From an uncultured Oscillospiraceae bacterium (GTDB lineage: Bacteria > Bacillota > Clostridia > Oscillospirales > Ruminococcaceae): a stretch of DNA of 54,425 nt. The DNA lies in assembly GCA_900548355.1 (NCBI GenBank), contig URKR01000014.1:1-54425 (forward strand), given 5' to 3'. A program made the position numbers and the translations under genes. Below, one piece after another: positions 22,559 through 30,723 of this stretch; the first letter of the stretch is position 1, and every line of letters begins with the position of its first letter. The notes under the pieces are model-generated. The model searched no databases, was not told the origin of the DNA, and saw only the letters and a list, made by a program, of their open reading frames with translations.

Positions 22559-23788
22559 TTACGGCTCGCCGTAGCGCGGCCCGATTGCCGTGCTCTCTCC
22601 CCAATAGGCCGTATCGATGGCAGGGACGAGGTGGACGGTGTAGGGGGTGAGGCCGGCGGCGAGGGGGTCGGGCATTGGGGCGGCCTCGTTGCGGACGTAG
22701 AACCGGTAGCAGGGCAGTTTGTACGCGCCGCCCGCATAGCCGAGCTCAACCGCCTCGATCGCCTCAGCCGCCGGCGCTTCGCCGCCAAACCCTTCGCCGG
22801 CCAGCAGCAGCGCGCGGGCTTCGTCGGCCGTCAGCAGCGGGTAATCGCCAAGCTTTTCGCAGGCGCGCAGGCTCTCGCGGCGCAGCCCGGTCAGCGCGCC
22901 GGATTCGTCAAAATAGAGTGCGGTCGGGGCCAGCGTGCGGTTCAGGTAGCTCTCAACCGGGTCGGCGGCCGATTCATAGACGAGCACGGTCGGGGTCAGC
23001 GCGCCGTAGATGTCGGCGTTGGTCGTGTACCACAGCGCTTCGGGGGCGGCGTAGCCGAGCAGGCCGGCCAGCGCCTCGCCCCAGTGGGCGGCCAGCGCCG
23101 TGCCGGTCGCTTCGTCGGCGGGCGGGGCAAAGCCGTCGGGCAGCGGTCGGGCGGCGTCAAACCAGACGGCGAGCTCGCCGTCGCCCCAGACCTTGATCCG
23201 CAGGCCCGAAGCCTCGGCCTGCACACCGTAGACCGAATCCCGGGTCACGCCGGGCAGATCGAGCGCCTCGATGCTCTCGTGCGGGGTGAGGGTTTCATAC
23301 GAGAGAATCTCCGCGCCGAGCGTTTCGGCCGCCTCGTCGGCCGTCGCGCGCATCTCTTCCTCGGTCAGGCCGATGGCCGGCACGCCGTTCGGCTGCCAGG
23401 AGGTATCCTGCCAGACCGGCAGCGTCGCGGTCTCGCCGGGGACGGGCTGTGGGGTCAGCAGATCCTCGACCCGGTAGGCCAGCAGCGTCGTGCCGGCGTC
23501 GGTTTCCTCGGCTTCGGCGACGAGGCCCACAAGCGGCAGATCGGTCGCCGTGCCGCGGCGGGCCAGCAGCGCTTCGGCCATCGCGGCCGAGGTTGCGGCG
23601 TCCGGGCCGGGCAGGGGATCGGGGGCAGCGGTGGGCAGCGGGGAAGCGGTCGGCGCGGCGGTGGGGGCGGAAGTTGGTGCGGTTGTCGGCGCGGGCGTCG
23701 GGGTGGGGGCCGGCGCGGCGGCCGAACAGCCGGCCAGCGCCGCCGCCAGCACCAAAGCGCCCAGCCGCGGAAACAGGGAAGCGCGCAT
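22559..23788 (-). CDS. Lipoprotein of unknown function with Pro/Thr linker
   Basis: A 409-residue lipoprotein. The signal peptide ends at the lipobox LAGC (Cys21). Residues of about 22-55 are an AP/TP-repeat linker of the kind that spans the cell wall. The rest is an extracellular domain of about 340 residues with alpha/beta character and no recognised family; short repeated features are ADEARALLLAGEGFGG and YKLPCYRFYV. The start at 23788 has AAGGAG; the ORF extends to 23893 without support. A second lipoprotein gene precedes it on the same strand, 183 bases away across palindromic repeats. Confidence 0.8.
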   Translation of the reverse strand: MRASLFPRLGALVLAAALAGCSAAAPAPTPTPAPTTAPTSAPTAAPTASPLPTAAPDPLPGPDAATSAAMAEALLARRGTATDLPLVGLVAEAEETDAGTTLLAYRVEDLLTPQPVPGETATLPVWQDTSWQPNGVPAIGLTEEEMRATADEAAETLGAEILSYETLTPHESIEALDLPGVTRDSVYGVQAEASGLRIKVWGDGELAVWFDAARPLPDGFAPPADEATGTALAAHWGEALAGLLGYAAPEALWYTTNADIYGALTPTVLVYESAADPVESYLNRTLAPTALYFDESGALTGLRRESLRACEKLGDYPLLTADEARALLLAGEGFGGEAPAAEAIEAVELGYAGGAYKLPCYRFYVRNEAAPMPDPLAAGLTPYTVHLVPAIDTAYWGESTAIGPRYGEP

Positions 23789-23875
23789 GGGATCAGCTCC
23801 TTTTCGGGGAAATTTTTTGAGGAATTGTGGGGGGAGGTTGCGGCGGATTTGTTCGTGGCAGCCGCCGTGGAGCTC

Positions 23876-23950
23876 CCGGGACGATGCGAGCATCGTCCCG
23901 GAAACCTTACCGCGTCACGAACACCCCGGGCGGGCAATGCCCGCCCCTAC
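23876..23950. repeat. Two intergenic GC palindromes
   Basis: CCGGGACGATGC and GCATCGTCCCGG form a 26-base perfect hairpin (23876-23901). CGGGCGGGCAATGCCCGCCC then CTAC forms a second at 23927-23950. Both lie between the two lipoprotein genes; the second matches 13257-13281 closely. Confidence 0.7.
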
Positions 23951-23971
23951 GGGACACCAACGCCATTCCCC

Positions 23972-24997
23972 TCACCGCTCGGTGTACTTCGGTGCGGGGG
24001 TGCTGTCTGTATCATCCGGGTGCGGCGCAGGGGCTTCCGCCGCATCCTGCCCCGGCTTGGCGGATGCATACCCCGCCGCGGCCGCGCGGGACGCCTGGCG
24101 GGCGGCTTGCTTTTGGGCTTTGCGGGCGGCGCGGGCGGGCTTGGTCAGCCGAAGCACGGCCAGCACGGCGGCCAGGGCGAGCCAGAGCGGCCACAGGTAG
24201 ACCACCGTCAGCACCAGGCCGGTCAGCACGCTGCGGAACGCCTGCCAGCCGCCGGTGAACGCCTGGGCGATCTGCCCGGCAAAGCCGGCCGGCGTCTCGG
24301 GGGTCAGCGTCGCGACCTCCTGCAGTGAGATCTCGACCGTCGAATACTGCACCGCGCTGTCCATCTGGCGGCGCTGCTGGGTGTAACTCTCAATCTGGTA
24401 CTGCACGTCGCCGAGCTGCCGCTCAATCTCGAGCAGGTCGGCCGTCGTCTCGGCCTCGTCGGCGAGGGCGCTGAGCCGGTCGCGCTGTGCTTCAAGCGCC
24501 GAAAGCCGCGCTTCTACGTCGATGTAGCTGCTTGTGATGTCCTCGGCCTGCTCCGAAAGGTTCAGCAGGTTGCCGGCCTCGCCGGCCGTATCGAGGAAGG
24601 TGCGGTAGTTTTCGGCCGGGATTTTGGCCGTGAAACTGGCCCAGCGATCCTGGTCGGCCGCGCTGCCGCCCTGGCTGGACGAGGCCAGATACCCGCCCTG
24701 CGCCTCGACGGCGGCGAGCAGCGCCTCGCGGGTTTCATCATAACGGGTGGATTCAAGCTGCAGGTCGGCGTTGTAGACGATCTTGCGGGCCGACTCGCCG
24801 GTTTCGATCTCGGCGGGGTCAAGCAGCGGCGCGCCGGCGGCCTCGGCGCCCTCGCCGGCCGCAAAACTCTCGGTCGCATACTCCTGCACCGAGTCGGCTG
24901 CCGCGGTGGTGGAATTGATCGACCCGCCGCAGCCGGCCAGCGACAAAGCCAGCGCCAGGGCCAGAACGGCGGTGCGGACAGCGTTTTTCCTTTTCAT
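23972..24997 (-). CDS. DUF4349 lipoprotein with C-terminal membrane anchor
   Basis: A 341-residue protein. The lipobox is LAGC (Cys23). The DUF4349 domain spans about 70-280: KIVYNADLQLESTRYDETRE, QGGYLASSSQ, SFTAKIPAENYRTFL, then a long coiled coil (VEARLSALEAQRDRLSALA, LLEIERQLGDVQYQIESYTQ) and STVEISLQE. A strong transmembrane helix (VLTGLVLTVVYLWPLWLALA) and a basic Ala-rich tail follow. Such proteins sit at the membrane face; their task is unknown. A leftward TATAAT lies at 25054-25059 in a palindrome. Confidence 0.88.
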   Translation of the reverse strand: MKRKNAVRTAVLALALALSLAGCGGSINSTTAAADSVQEYATESFAAGEGAEAAGAPLLDPAEIETGESARKIVYNADLQLESTRYDETREALLAAVEAQGGYLASSSQGGSAADQDRWASFTAKIPAENYRTFLDTAGEAGNLLNLSEQAEDITSSYIDVEARLSALEAQRDRLSALADEAETTADLLEIERQLGDVQYQIESYTQQRRQMDSAVQYSTVEISLQEVATLTPETPAGFAGQIAQAFTGGWQAFRSVLTGLVLTVVYLWPLWLALAAVLAVLRLTKPARAARKAQKQAARQASRAAAAGYASAKPGQDAAEAPAPHPDDTDSTPAPKYTER

Positions 24998-25053
24998 GGT
25001 CAGACCTCCAGTCTTTGCGCGCCGCAGCGCGCTTCGGGGGATATTCTTTCACC

Positions 25054-25178
25054 ATTATACCATGAAGCGAAGCGGAATGGTATAATTGCGCATCCAGAGG
25101 CGGTTGCCGGGCTGGCGCAGCCAGAACGGCGAGCCGTTGCGCAAAAGCAGTATAATAGCCGCATTGCGGCTATTATAC
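25054..25178. repeat. Two palindromes built around TATAAT
   Basis: ATTATACCAT (25054-25063) is inverted as ATGGTATAAT (25077-25086). Further right, GTATAATAGCCGCA (25150-25163) is inverted as TGCGGCTATTATAC (25165-25178) with a single central base. Each places -10-like hexamers on both strands. The 306-base gap between DUF4349 and hisS holds no gene I can support. Confidence 0.6.
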
Positions 25179-25303
25179 CACGGAAAAAACGTCGCTGCGT
25201 TACAAACTGGCAACAGAAAAACGGGCACACCGGAATTTTGGCGTACCCGCTGAATTTTTGGGAGAAGATTTGGGGAATTTGACGGAACCGGTTCAAAAGA
25301 GCT

Positions 25304-26554
25304 TTACCCTTTCGCCCCCAGCGCCTTAATATCCTCGTTATCCGCAAAGGCGACGGCGGCAAAGCCGGCGGCTTCGAGCGTGCCGAACTGCTTGCCGAGC
25401 TTGCGGGCCTGGGGCAGAACGGTCACGTCGTAGTTTTCGCGCAGCCGCTCGGCCTTGGCAAGCACTTCGGCAAAGTCGGCCTCGGGCAGGTAGAGCAGCG
25501 CCAGCCGGGCTTTCGCGCCGGGAATCTGGTACCCCTGTTCGAGCAGCACGCCGCAGACCCGCTCGAATCCGATCGAGAAGCCGACCGCCGGCACCTTCTG
25601 GCCGATGAACTTGCCGACCATCTCGTCGTACCGGCCGCCGCCGGCCACCGCGCCGGAGAACTGCGGGCAGGTCACCTCAAACACCATGCCGGTGTAGTAG
25701 CCCTGGCCGCGCACAAGATTCGGCGCATAGGCCACCCGGTAGCGCCCGCCGGCGAGGCGTCCGGCGCAGGTAAGCACATACCGCAGATCGGCCGCGAGCG
25801 CCTCGCCCTCTTCCCCGCAGGCCGCGACGACGGCGTCGAGCGAGAAGTTGCCCGCCCGCAGGAAGGTATCGAGCGCCGCGACCGCCCGGGCGGGGCAGGC
25901 CTTTTCGGTCAGTTCGTCCCGCACGCCGTCGGGGCCGATTTTGTCGAGCTTGTCAAAGCTGATGCAGACCGAGTCGAGGGTATCCGGCGCAAAGCCCATC
26001 GCGGCGAGCATCGCGCGCAGGATGCGCCGGTCGTTGATGTGCACGGTGAAATCGGTGAAGCCGATGCGCAGCAGCGCGCGGGCGGTCACGTCGATGAGCT
26101 CGACCTCGGCGTTCGGGCTCTCGTCGCCCAAAATATCGATGTCGCACTGTACAAATTCGCGCAGGCGGCCCTTCTGCGGGCGCTCGGCGCGGTAGACGCG
26201 GTCGGTCTGGATGACCTTGAACGGGTGGGGCAGCGCGGCGCGGTTGGCGGCGTAGTAGCGCGAAAGCGGCAGCGTCAGGTCGTACCGCAGGCCCATATCG
26301 GCGAGGGCCTCGGGGTCGTTCGCGCGCAGCGCAGCGCTGAGCTTTTCGCCCCGCTTGAGCACCTTGAAGATCAGGTTGAGGTTATCACCGCCGTCGCTCT
26401 TGTTGAGGTTTTCAAGATCTTCGAGGATCGGGGTCGAAATCCGCTGGAAACCGGCCGCGCGGTAGGTGGCGAGGATCTCGCCCTGGATGTAATCGCGCAG
26501 CGCCTGCTCCGCCGGCAGCAGGTCGCGCATACCTTTTAACGGTTGGGTTTTCAT
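25304..26554 (-). CDS. hisS: Histidine--tRNA ligase
   Basis: A 416-residue class II synthetase that charges tRNA-His. Motif 1 region PLKGMRDLLPAE, motif 2 FKVIQTDRVYRAERPQKGRL followed by REFVQCDIDILG, the histidine-binding LVRGQGYYTGMVFE and GGGRYDEMV, and motif 3 GFSIGFERVCGVL are all visible. Residues of about 325-416 are the anticodon-binding domain (VTVLPQARKLGKQFGTLEAA). HisZ, the homologue in histidine synthesis, is less likely because the histidine-specific motifs are intact. AAAAAGGAG precedes the start; no T-box is visible in the short leader. Confidence 0.92.
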   Translation of the reverse strand: MKTQPLKGMRDLLPAEQALRDYIQGEILATYRAAGFQRISTPILEDLENLNKSDGGDNLNLIFKVLKRGEKLSAALRANDPEALADMGLRYDLTLPLSRYYAANRAALPHPFKVIQTDRVYRAERPQKGRLREFVQCDIDILGDESPNAEVELIDVTARALLRIGFTDFTVHINDRRILRAMLAAMGFAPDTLDSVCISFDKLDKIGPDGVRDELTEKACPARAVAALDTFLRAGNFSLDAVVAACGEEGEALAADLRYVLTCAGRLAGGRYRVAYAPNLVRGQGYYTGMVFEVTCPQFSGAVAGGGRYDEMVGKFIGQKVPAVGFSIGFERVCGVLLEQGYQIPGAKARLALLYLPEADFAEVLAKAERLRENYDVTVLPQARKLGKQFGTLEAAGFAAVAFADNEDIKALGAKG

Positions 26555-26633
26555 GGGGGGCTCCTTTTTTGTGTATAATCCAAGTTTTTATAATCTAATT
26601 TTTCATTTCCATGCCTACTTATCTTACCCCCAT

Positions 26634-26658
26634 CCCGCCGGTTTTGTCAACCGGCGGG
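26634..26658 (+). repeat. Perfect inverted repeat upstream of the MFS gene
   Basis: CCCGCCGGTT and AACCGGCGGG around TTGTC, 51 bases before the start codon. It could be an operator or a leader hairpin. A CATACTA follows at 26660-26666. Confidence 0.5.
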
Positions 26659-26708
26659 GCATACTAGGGGGAAAGGCGGCTATCCCGCCCACGAAAGGGG
26701 ACAGGACG

Positions 26709-27902
26709 ATGAAGGAACAGGCGCGTGCGCCGAAGATTCTGGCGGCCGGGGCGGCCGTCCAGCTGCTGACCGGCATCCCGGCGGCCTGGGGTGTGTTCCA
26801 GCGCCCGATCATGGAGGCCTACGCCTTCACCCGCGCCGAGGCCACGATGGTTTTTGCGCTGCTTGTGGCCAGCTACGGCGTCGGCTGTGCGGTGGGCGGC
26901 TTTGTGCAGGATGCGCGCGGCCCGCGGTTTGCGGCGCTGTGGGGCACCGTACTGCTCGGGACCGGTTTTTTGCTGGCGGCTGTTGCGCCGGCGGGCAACG
27001 CGCCGCTGTTCCTGCTTGCTTATAGTCTGCCGGCCGGGGTGGGCAGCGCATTTCTGGCCCCGGCCGTGTTGGCCTGCGCTCAAAAATGGTACGCCGGGCG
27101 CAAGGGGCTCGCCACCGGCGTGACCGGCGCGGCAATGGGGCTTTCGGGCGCGTTTTTGACGGCGTTTGTGCGCGGCGTCGGCGGGGCGTTTGGCATCCGG
27201 GCCTGTCTCGGGCTGTTGGGGATGCTCGTGCTGCTGCTCTGCGGCGCGGGGGCGGCCGTGCTGCAAAACCCGCCGGCCCGGCCTGGCACAAAGCCGGCGG
27301 CCGGGCCGGATTGCCCGCCCCGGGTCATGGTGCAGTCCGCGGCCTACAAGCTCTGCCTGGCCGGGGTCGCGCTCTGCGCGCCGCCGGTGCTGCTCTTCAG
27401 CCCGGATATCCTCTCAATCGCGGCGGACCGCGGCCTGCAGGAAAACTTCGCCCCGCTCTGCGTTGTGGCGGGGTCGGCGGCTTCGGCGCTCGGAAGGCTC
27501 GTCTGCCCGGCGCTCAGCGACAAAGCCGGCCGCAAACCCGTGCTGCTTGGCATCTGCGCAGGGCTCGGGGCCGGGTCGGTGTTGTTCGGCTTTGCCGGCG
27601 GGTGGTTGCTCGTCGCAGCCTATGCGGGGCTGACCTTCTGCTACAGCGGCGGCGCGGCCGTGCAGCCGGCTTTGAATACCGATCTGTTCGGCCTGCCGCA
27701 CGCCGGGATCAACTACGGGCTGCTCGCCCTGGGCATGAGCGCCGGCAGTTTGCTGAGCTACGCCGGCAGCCAGCTGCTGCCGATGCCGGCCCGCCACCTG
27801 GCGGCCGTCGGATGCGCCGCCGGCGCGGCCGCCTGCTTCGCAGTTGTAAAACCTTTGTGTCAAAACGGTACACCGGTTGAAAACAAGAGGAAAGTTGGGT
27901 AG
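26709..27902 (+). CDS. MFS transporter (OFA-like family)
   Basis: A 397-residue membrane protein with about twelve hydrophobic segments. LLTGIPAAWGVFQRPIMEAY resembles the first helix and loop of oxalate/formate-antiporter-like MFS proteins. GGFVQDARGPRFAALWGTVL is the conserved loop 2-3 signature, repeated at loop 8-9 as RLVCPALSDKAGRKPVLL. The substrate is unknown. GACAGGACG is a weak Shine-Dalgarno; the frame upstream to 26553 crosses a hairpin and is unlikely to be coding. It is followed by the O-antigen-ligase-like gene 96 bases later. Confidence 0.85.
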   Translation: MKEQARAPKILAAGAAVQLLTGIPAAWGVFQRPIMEAYAFTRAEATMVFALLVASYGVGCAVGGFVQDARGPRFAALWGTVLLGTGFLLAAVAPAGNAPLFLLAYSLPAGVGSAFLAPAVLACAQKWYAGRKGLATGVTGAAMGLSGAFLTAFVRGVGGAFGIRACLGLLGMLVLLLCGAGAAVLQNPPARPGTKPAAGPDCPPRVMVQSAAYKLCLAGVALCAPPVLLFSPDILSIAADRGLQENFAPLCVVAGSAASALGRLVCPALSDKAGRKPVLLGICAGLGAGSVLFGFAGGWLLVAAYAGLTFCYSGGAAVQPALNTDLFGLPHAGINYGLLALGMSAGSLLSYAGSQLLPMPARHLAAVGCAAGAAACFAVVKPLCQNGTPVENKRKVG

Positions 27903-27948
27903 AATAGTGTCTGGCCGGGCACGGGCCCGGCGGAAAATGAAAAATTGC

Positions 27949-27974
27949 GGTGGATCGCCGGTCGGCGATCCACC
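27949..27974. repeat. Intergenic GC palindrome (REP-like)
   Basis: GGTGGATCGCCGGTCGGCGA then TCCACC: a 26-base perfect palindrome just upstream of the ribosome binding site of the next gene. Confidence 0.7.
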
Positions 27975-27998
27975 ACATTCAAAAAAGGAGGTTCCCCT

Positions 27999-29681
27999 TT
28001 GTCCCCCTCATCCCGCACGGATCTTGCGCTCGCCCGGGTTACGGGCAACGTCGCCACGGTGTTTCTGGCGGCGGTCTTGTGCGTATTCCCTTTATATATC
28101 GACCATTTTTCGAACCTCGGTCTGACCAAGTTCACCGGGGGCTTCACGCTGCTGGTTGCCGGCTGCCTTGCGCTGCTGGCCTGCGCGGCGATCGGCGCCA
28201 AAGCGCCGGCCGGCCGGCTTTCAGCGCGGGACGGCGTGCTGCCCGCGCTTGGGGTGTTTGTGGCGGCGAACCTGCTCGCGACGGTTTTCTCGCTCTCGCC
28301 GGTTGCTTCGGCGTGGGGGCTCGGCAGTTATTACGGCGGGCTTATGCTTGTGCTGCTCACCGCCGGCGGGTACCTGGCCATGCGGGCGTTTGCCGTTTTG
28401 TCAGACCTGCCGTTTGTCTTTTTCGGCGTCGGGGTTACGGCGTCGATTGTTGCGGTGCTCTACCTGCTCAACATCTTTAATATTGACCTTATCGGCGCGT
28501 ATGAAAACACCGCCGTGGTTGAGCGCGCACAGTTTTTCTCGACCCTCGGGCAGAAGGACTTCTGCGGCGGCTTTTTCGCGATTGCGCTGCCGCTTGTCTT
28601 TTATGCGTACTTACAGGCGCGCGGGGCGAAACAGACGCTTTTGCACGGTGTACCGATGATATTCGGCGCGCTGGCCATGGCGATTGTCGATGCCGAAGCG
28701 CTGACGCTGGGCATTGTCTGCGCCGCCATGATCCTTGTCTGCCACAAAGACTTTACAACCCGTGAAGTGCGCCGCGGCGCCTGGATCGGTGTGGCGTTTT
28801 TCCTGTGGGCCGGCTGGATGCACTGGATGCGGGCAAGCGTTTACACCCAGGGCGGAAAGTCTATCCTGGCCCACGCGGGGGACTGGCAGGTGGCGCTGCC
28901 CGGCACCGCTTTCTGCCTGGCCGTCTTCGGATGGCTGCAGTGGCGGGCCGTGCGCGGCAAGCCAGAAATTGCGCTGTACAGGCTGGGCCGTGCGCTCACG
29001 GCGCTCACGATTGGGGTGACATTGGCCGCGGTGCTGCTTGCGAACTTCTGGCCCGGCTTCCCAAGCCTTGGCGCGCTCGATAACTTCCTTGTTTTCAACA
29101 AGGATTGGGGTACCTGGCGCGGTACGGCCTGGCAGGCCGCCTTCGGCGCCTGGTGGGACGCGCCGCTCTGGCGCAAGCTGGTCGGCTACGGCCCCGGCAT
29201 GATGCACCAGGCGGTTGAAGCCTGGGCCGGCGATGCAATGACCGCGCGGCTTGCCACCTTCTATGCGGCGCACAATGAATTTTTGGAGCAACTGCTCACA
29301 ACCGGCCTGCTCGGCCTGGCGGGGTGGGTGGCCTTTCTCACCGCGGCGCTGCGGCGCGGGTTTGCGGCATGGGGGCGGCCCGGCGCTGCGCCGGTGCTGC
29401 TGGCGCTGTGCAGCTACCTTGCACAGTCGGTGGTGTCGATCCGTGTGTCGATGCTGTTCCCGCTCGTCATGCTGCTGTTCGGCGTGCTGGCGGTCAGCGC
29501 TGCGCCCGAACCGCCGGCTATCGCTGCTGAAAGCGGCCCCAAGGCACGCCGCAGGCAGCAGGCCAAACCGGCCGCGCCGTCCAACCCGCTGCGCCGCTGG
29601 GGGGCGCTGGCGCTGGCAGCCGTGGCCACAATGGCGGTCTGCGCACCCTTGAGCCATCTGCTGCTGTGGTTCTTATTTTAA
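27999..29681 (+). CDS. O-antigen ligase family (Wzy_C) membrane protein
   Basis: A 560-residue protein with about twelve hydrophobic segments and a lysine/arginine-rich cytosolic stretch before the last helix. The signature AHNEFLEQLLTTGLLGLAGW near residue 425 is that of the O-antigen ligase/polymerase superfamily, which joins lipid-linked glycans or other sugars outside the membrane. The start is a TTG: AAAGGAGG at 27984-27991 lies 7 bases ahead, while the longer frame from 27945 runs through a palindromic repeat. No glycosyltransferases are nearby, so its glycan is unknown. Its stop overlaps the converging AraC gene by 9 bases. Confidence 0.82.
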   Translation: MSPSSRTDLALARVTGNVATVFLAAVLCVFPLYIDHFSNLGLTKFTGGFTLLVAGCLALLACAAIGAKAPAGRLSARDGVLPALGVFVAANLLATVFSLSPVASAWGLGSYYGGLMLVLLTAGGYLAMRAFAVLSDLPFVFFGVGVTASIVAVLYLLNIFNIDLIGAYENTAVVERAQFFSTLGQKDFCGGFFAIALPLVFYAYLQARGAKQTLLHGVPMIFGALAMAIVDAEALTLGIVCAAMILVCHKDFTTREVRRGAWIGVAFFLWAGWMHWMRASVYTQGGKSILAHAGDWQVALPGTAFCLAVFGWLQWRAVRGKPEIALYRLGRALTALTIGVTLAAVLLANFWPGFPSLGALDNFLVFNKDWGTWRGTAWQAAFGAWWDAPLWRKLVGYGPGMMHQAVEAWAGDAMTARLATFYAAHNEFLEQLLTTGLLGLAGWVAFLTAALRRGFAAWGRPGAAPVLLALCSYLAQSVVSIRVSMLFPLVMLLFGVLAVSAAPEPPAIAAESGPKARRRQQAKPAAPSNPLRRWGALALAAVATMAVCAPLSHLLLWFLF

Positions 29682-30581
29682 GCGGCCGGTCATGGCGGCG
29701 CTGCGGCGGTAGGCCGCCGGTGCGCAGCCATAAAGCTGGCGGAAGGTGCGGGCAAAATAGCCCGGGTCCTGGAATCCGCACTGCGCGGCGATCTCGGTCA
29801 CCGGCAACGCCGTTGCGCACAGCAGTTCGGCCGCGCGCTCTACCCGGTGGCGGCGCAGATACTGGTTGGGCGTTTCACCCAGCGCTTCATGGAAACAACG
29901 CAAACACTCGCTCACACTGACCGCTGCGCTCGCCGCAATATCGGCGACACGCAGCGGTTCGGCATAGTGGTCGTGAATGAATTGCAGCATCACCTTGGCA
30001 CGCGCCGCCCCGCGCACCGCATGCGCCGGCGGCGCATCGCCGGCCGATGCATGGGCCGAAAGCGCGAACACTACCTCGGACAAAGCGGCCCGTACCCGGA
30101 ACTCATATCCGGGCGCAGCCCGGTCCATCGCCTGCCAGCCGGCGGCAAAGGCGGCAAGGGCCTCGCTCTGCCACCCGCCGTCCGGCCGCAGCGGCACACA
30201 GGCACGGCGCGGGTCGGCCAGCAGCGGCTGCAGGTAGTTCTGCCAGAACACGCTGCCCGCCCCGCCGCCCACAAGCCGCGGCAAAAACACCAGATTTGGC
30301 ACCACGCAGGCCCCGTCGCCCAGCCGGGCTACCCGGTGGGTGACGCCGCTGTTAAGGAAGGCCCCCTCGCCGGGGCCGAGCGTCAGCTGCAGCCCGGCGG
30401 CGCTGAGCTGCACGCTCCCTGTCTGCACCTGCAAAAGCTCCAGTTCCTCATGCCAGTGCCAGGGCACCGGCCCGGGGCTTAGATCATCCAGGTAACACCC
30501 CACGGGGAACGCATCGCTGCCGTGGCGGGCAAGTTCCCGCCCGGCTTCATCGGTGGGGGAAAAGCAGGGCTGTGGCTGCAT
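29673..30581 (-). CDS. AraC family transcriptional regulator
   Basis: A 302-residue regulator. Residues of about 30-130 form a cupin sensor domain (HWHEELELLQVQTGSVQL, GEGAFLNSGVTHRV). Residues of about 200-300 are the double HTH of AraC: IHDHYAEPLRVADIAASAAV, then VSECLRCFHEALGETPNQYL, and QCGFQDPGYFARTFRQLYG. The start at 30581 follows AAAGGAG; the frame to 30749 overlaps the divergent transporter. It is divergent from the MFS gene, so it probably controls that transporter in response to the sugar or metabolite it carries; this is inference. Confidence 0.9.
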   Translation of the reverse strand: MQPQPCFSPTDEAGRELARHGSDAFPVGCYLDDLSPGPVPWHWHEELELLQVQTGSVQLSAAGLQLTLGPGEGAFLNSGVTHRVARLGDGACVVPNLVFLPRLVGGGAGSVFWQNYLQPLLADPRRACVPLRPDGGWQSEALAAFAAGWQAMDRAAPGYEFRVRAALSEVVFALSAHASAGDAPPAHAVRGAARAKVMLQFIHDHYAEPLRVADIAASAAVSVSECLRCFHEALGETPNQYLRRHRVERAAELLCATALPVTEIAAQCGFQDPGYFARTFRQLYGCAPAAYRRSAAMTGRLK

Positions 30582-30631
30582 GGCGGGTCTCCTTTTGGTG
30601 AAATTGTTCCAGTAATCCGGCAAAATCGTCC

Positions 30632-30660
30632 GATACAAGGCGGTAGATTGGTGATATAAT
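30632..30660 (+). promoter_or_regulatory. Promoter in the AraC-MFS divergent region
   Basis: A perfect TATAAT (30655-30660) with a poor -35 (GATACA, 17-base spacing), the usual form of an activator-dependent promoter, in the 142-base gap between the regulator and the transporter. Confidence 0.5.
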
Positions 30661-30723
30661 TCTACTGCTTTGGCGCGGTGGCTGCAAGCCCCCCCCAAAA
30701 AAAGAAAAGGAGGAAATATCACG

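Noticed and set aside
23690..23730. AP/TP-repeat coding stretches in the lipoproteins as a DNA repeat or CRISPR-like array
   Set aside because: The repetition is at the protein level (a cell-wall-spanning linker) and has no constant repeat-spacer spacing. No CRISPR array is present in the window.
26660..26666. Third CATACTA as a sigma-G-type promoter before the MFS gene
   Set aside because: No GHATR-like -35 is found 17-19 bases upstream; the position is filled by the arm of a perfect inverted repeat.
26555..26708. T-box leader for hisS
   Set aside because: The leader on the hisS strand is short and lacks the T-box core and the specifier hairpin; T-box control is not supported.
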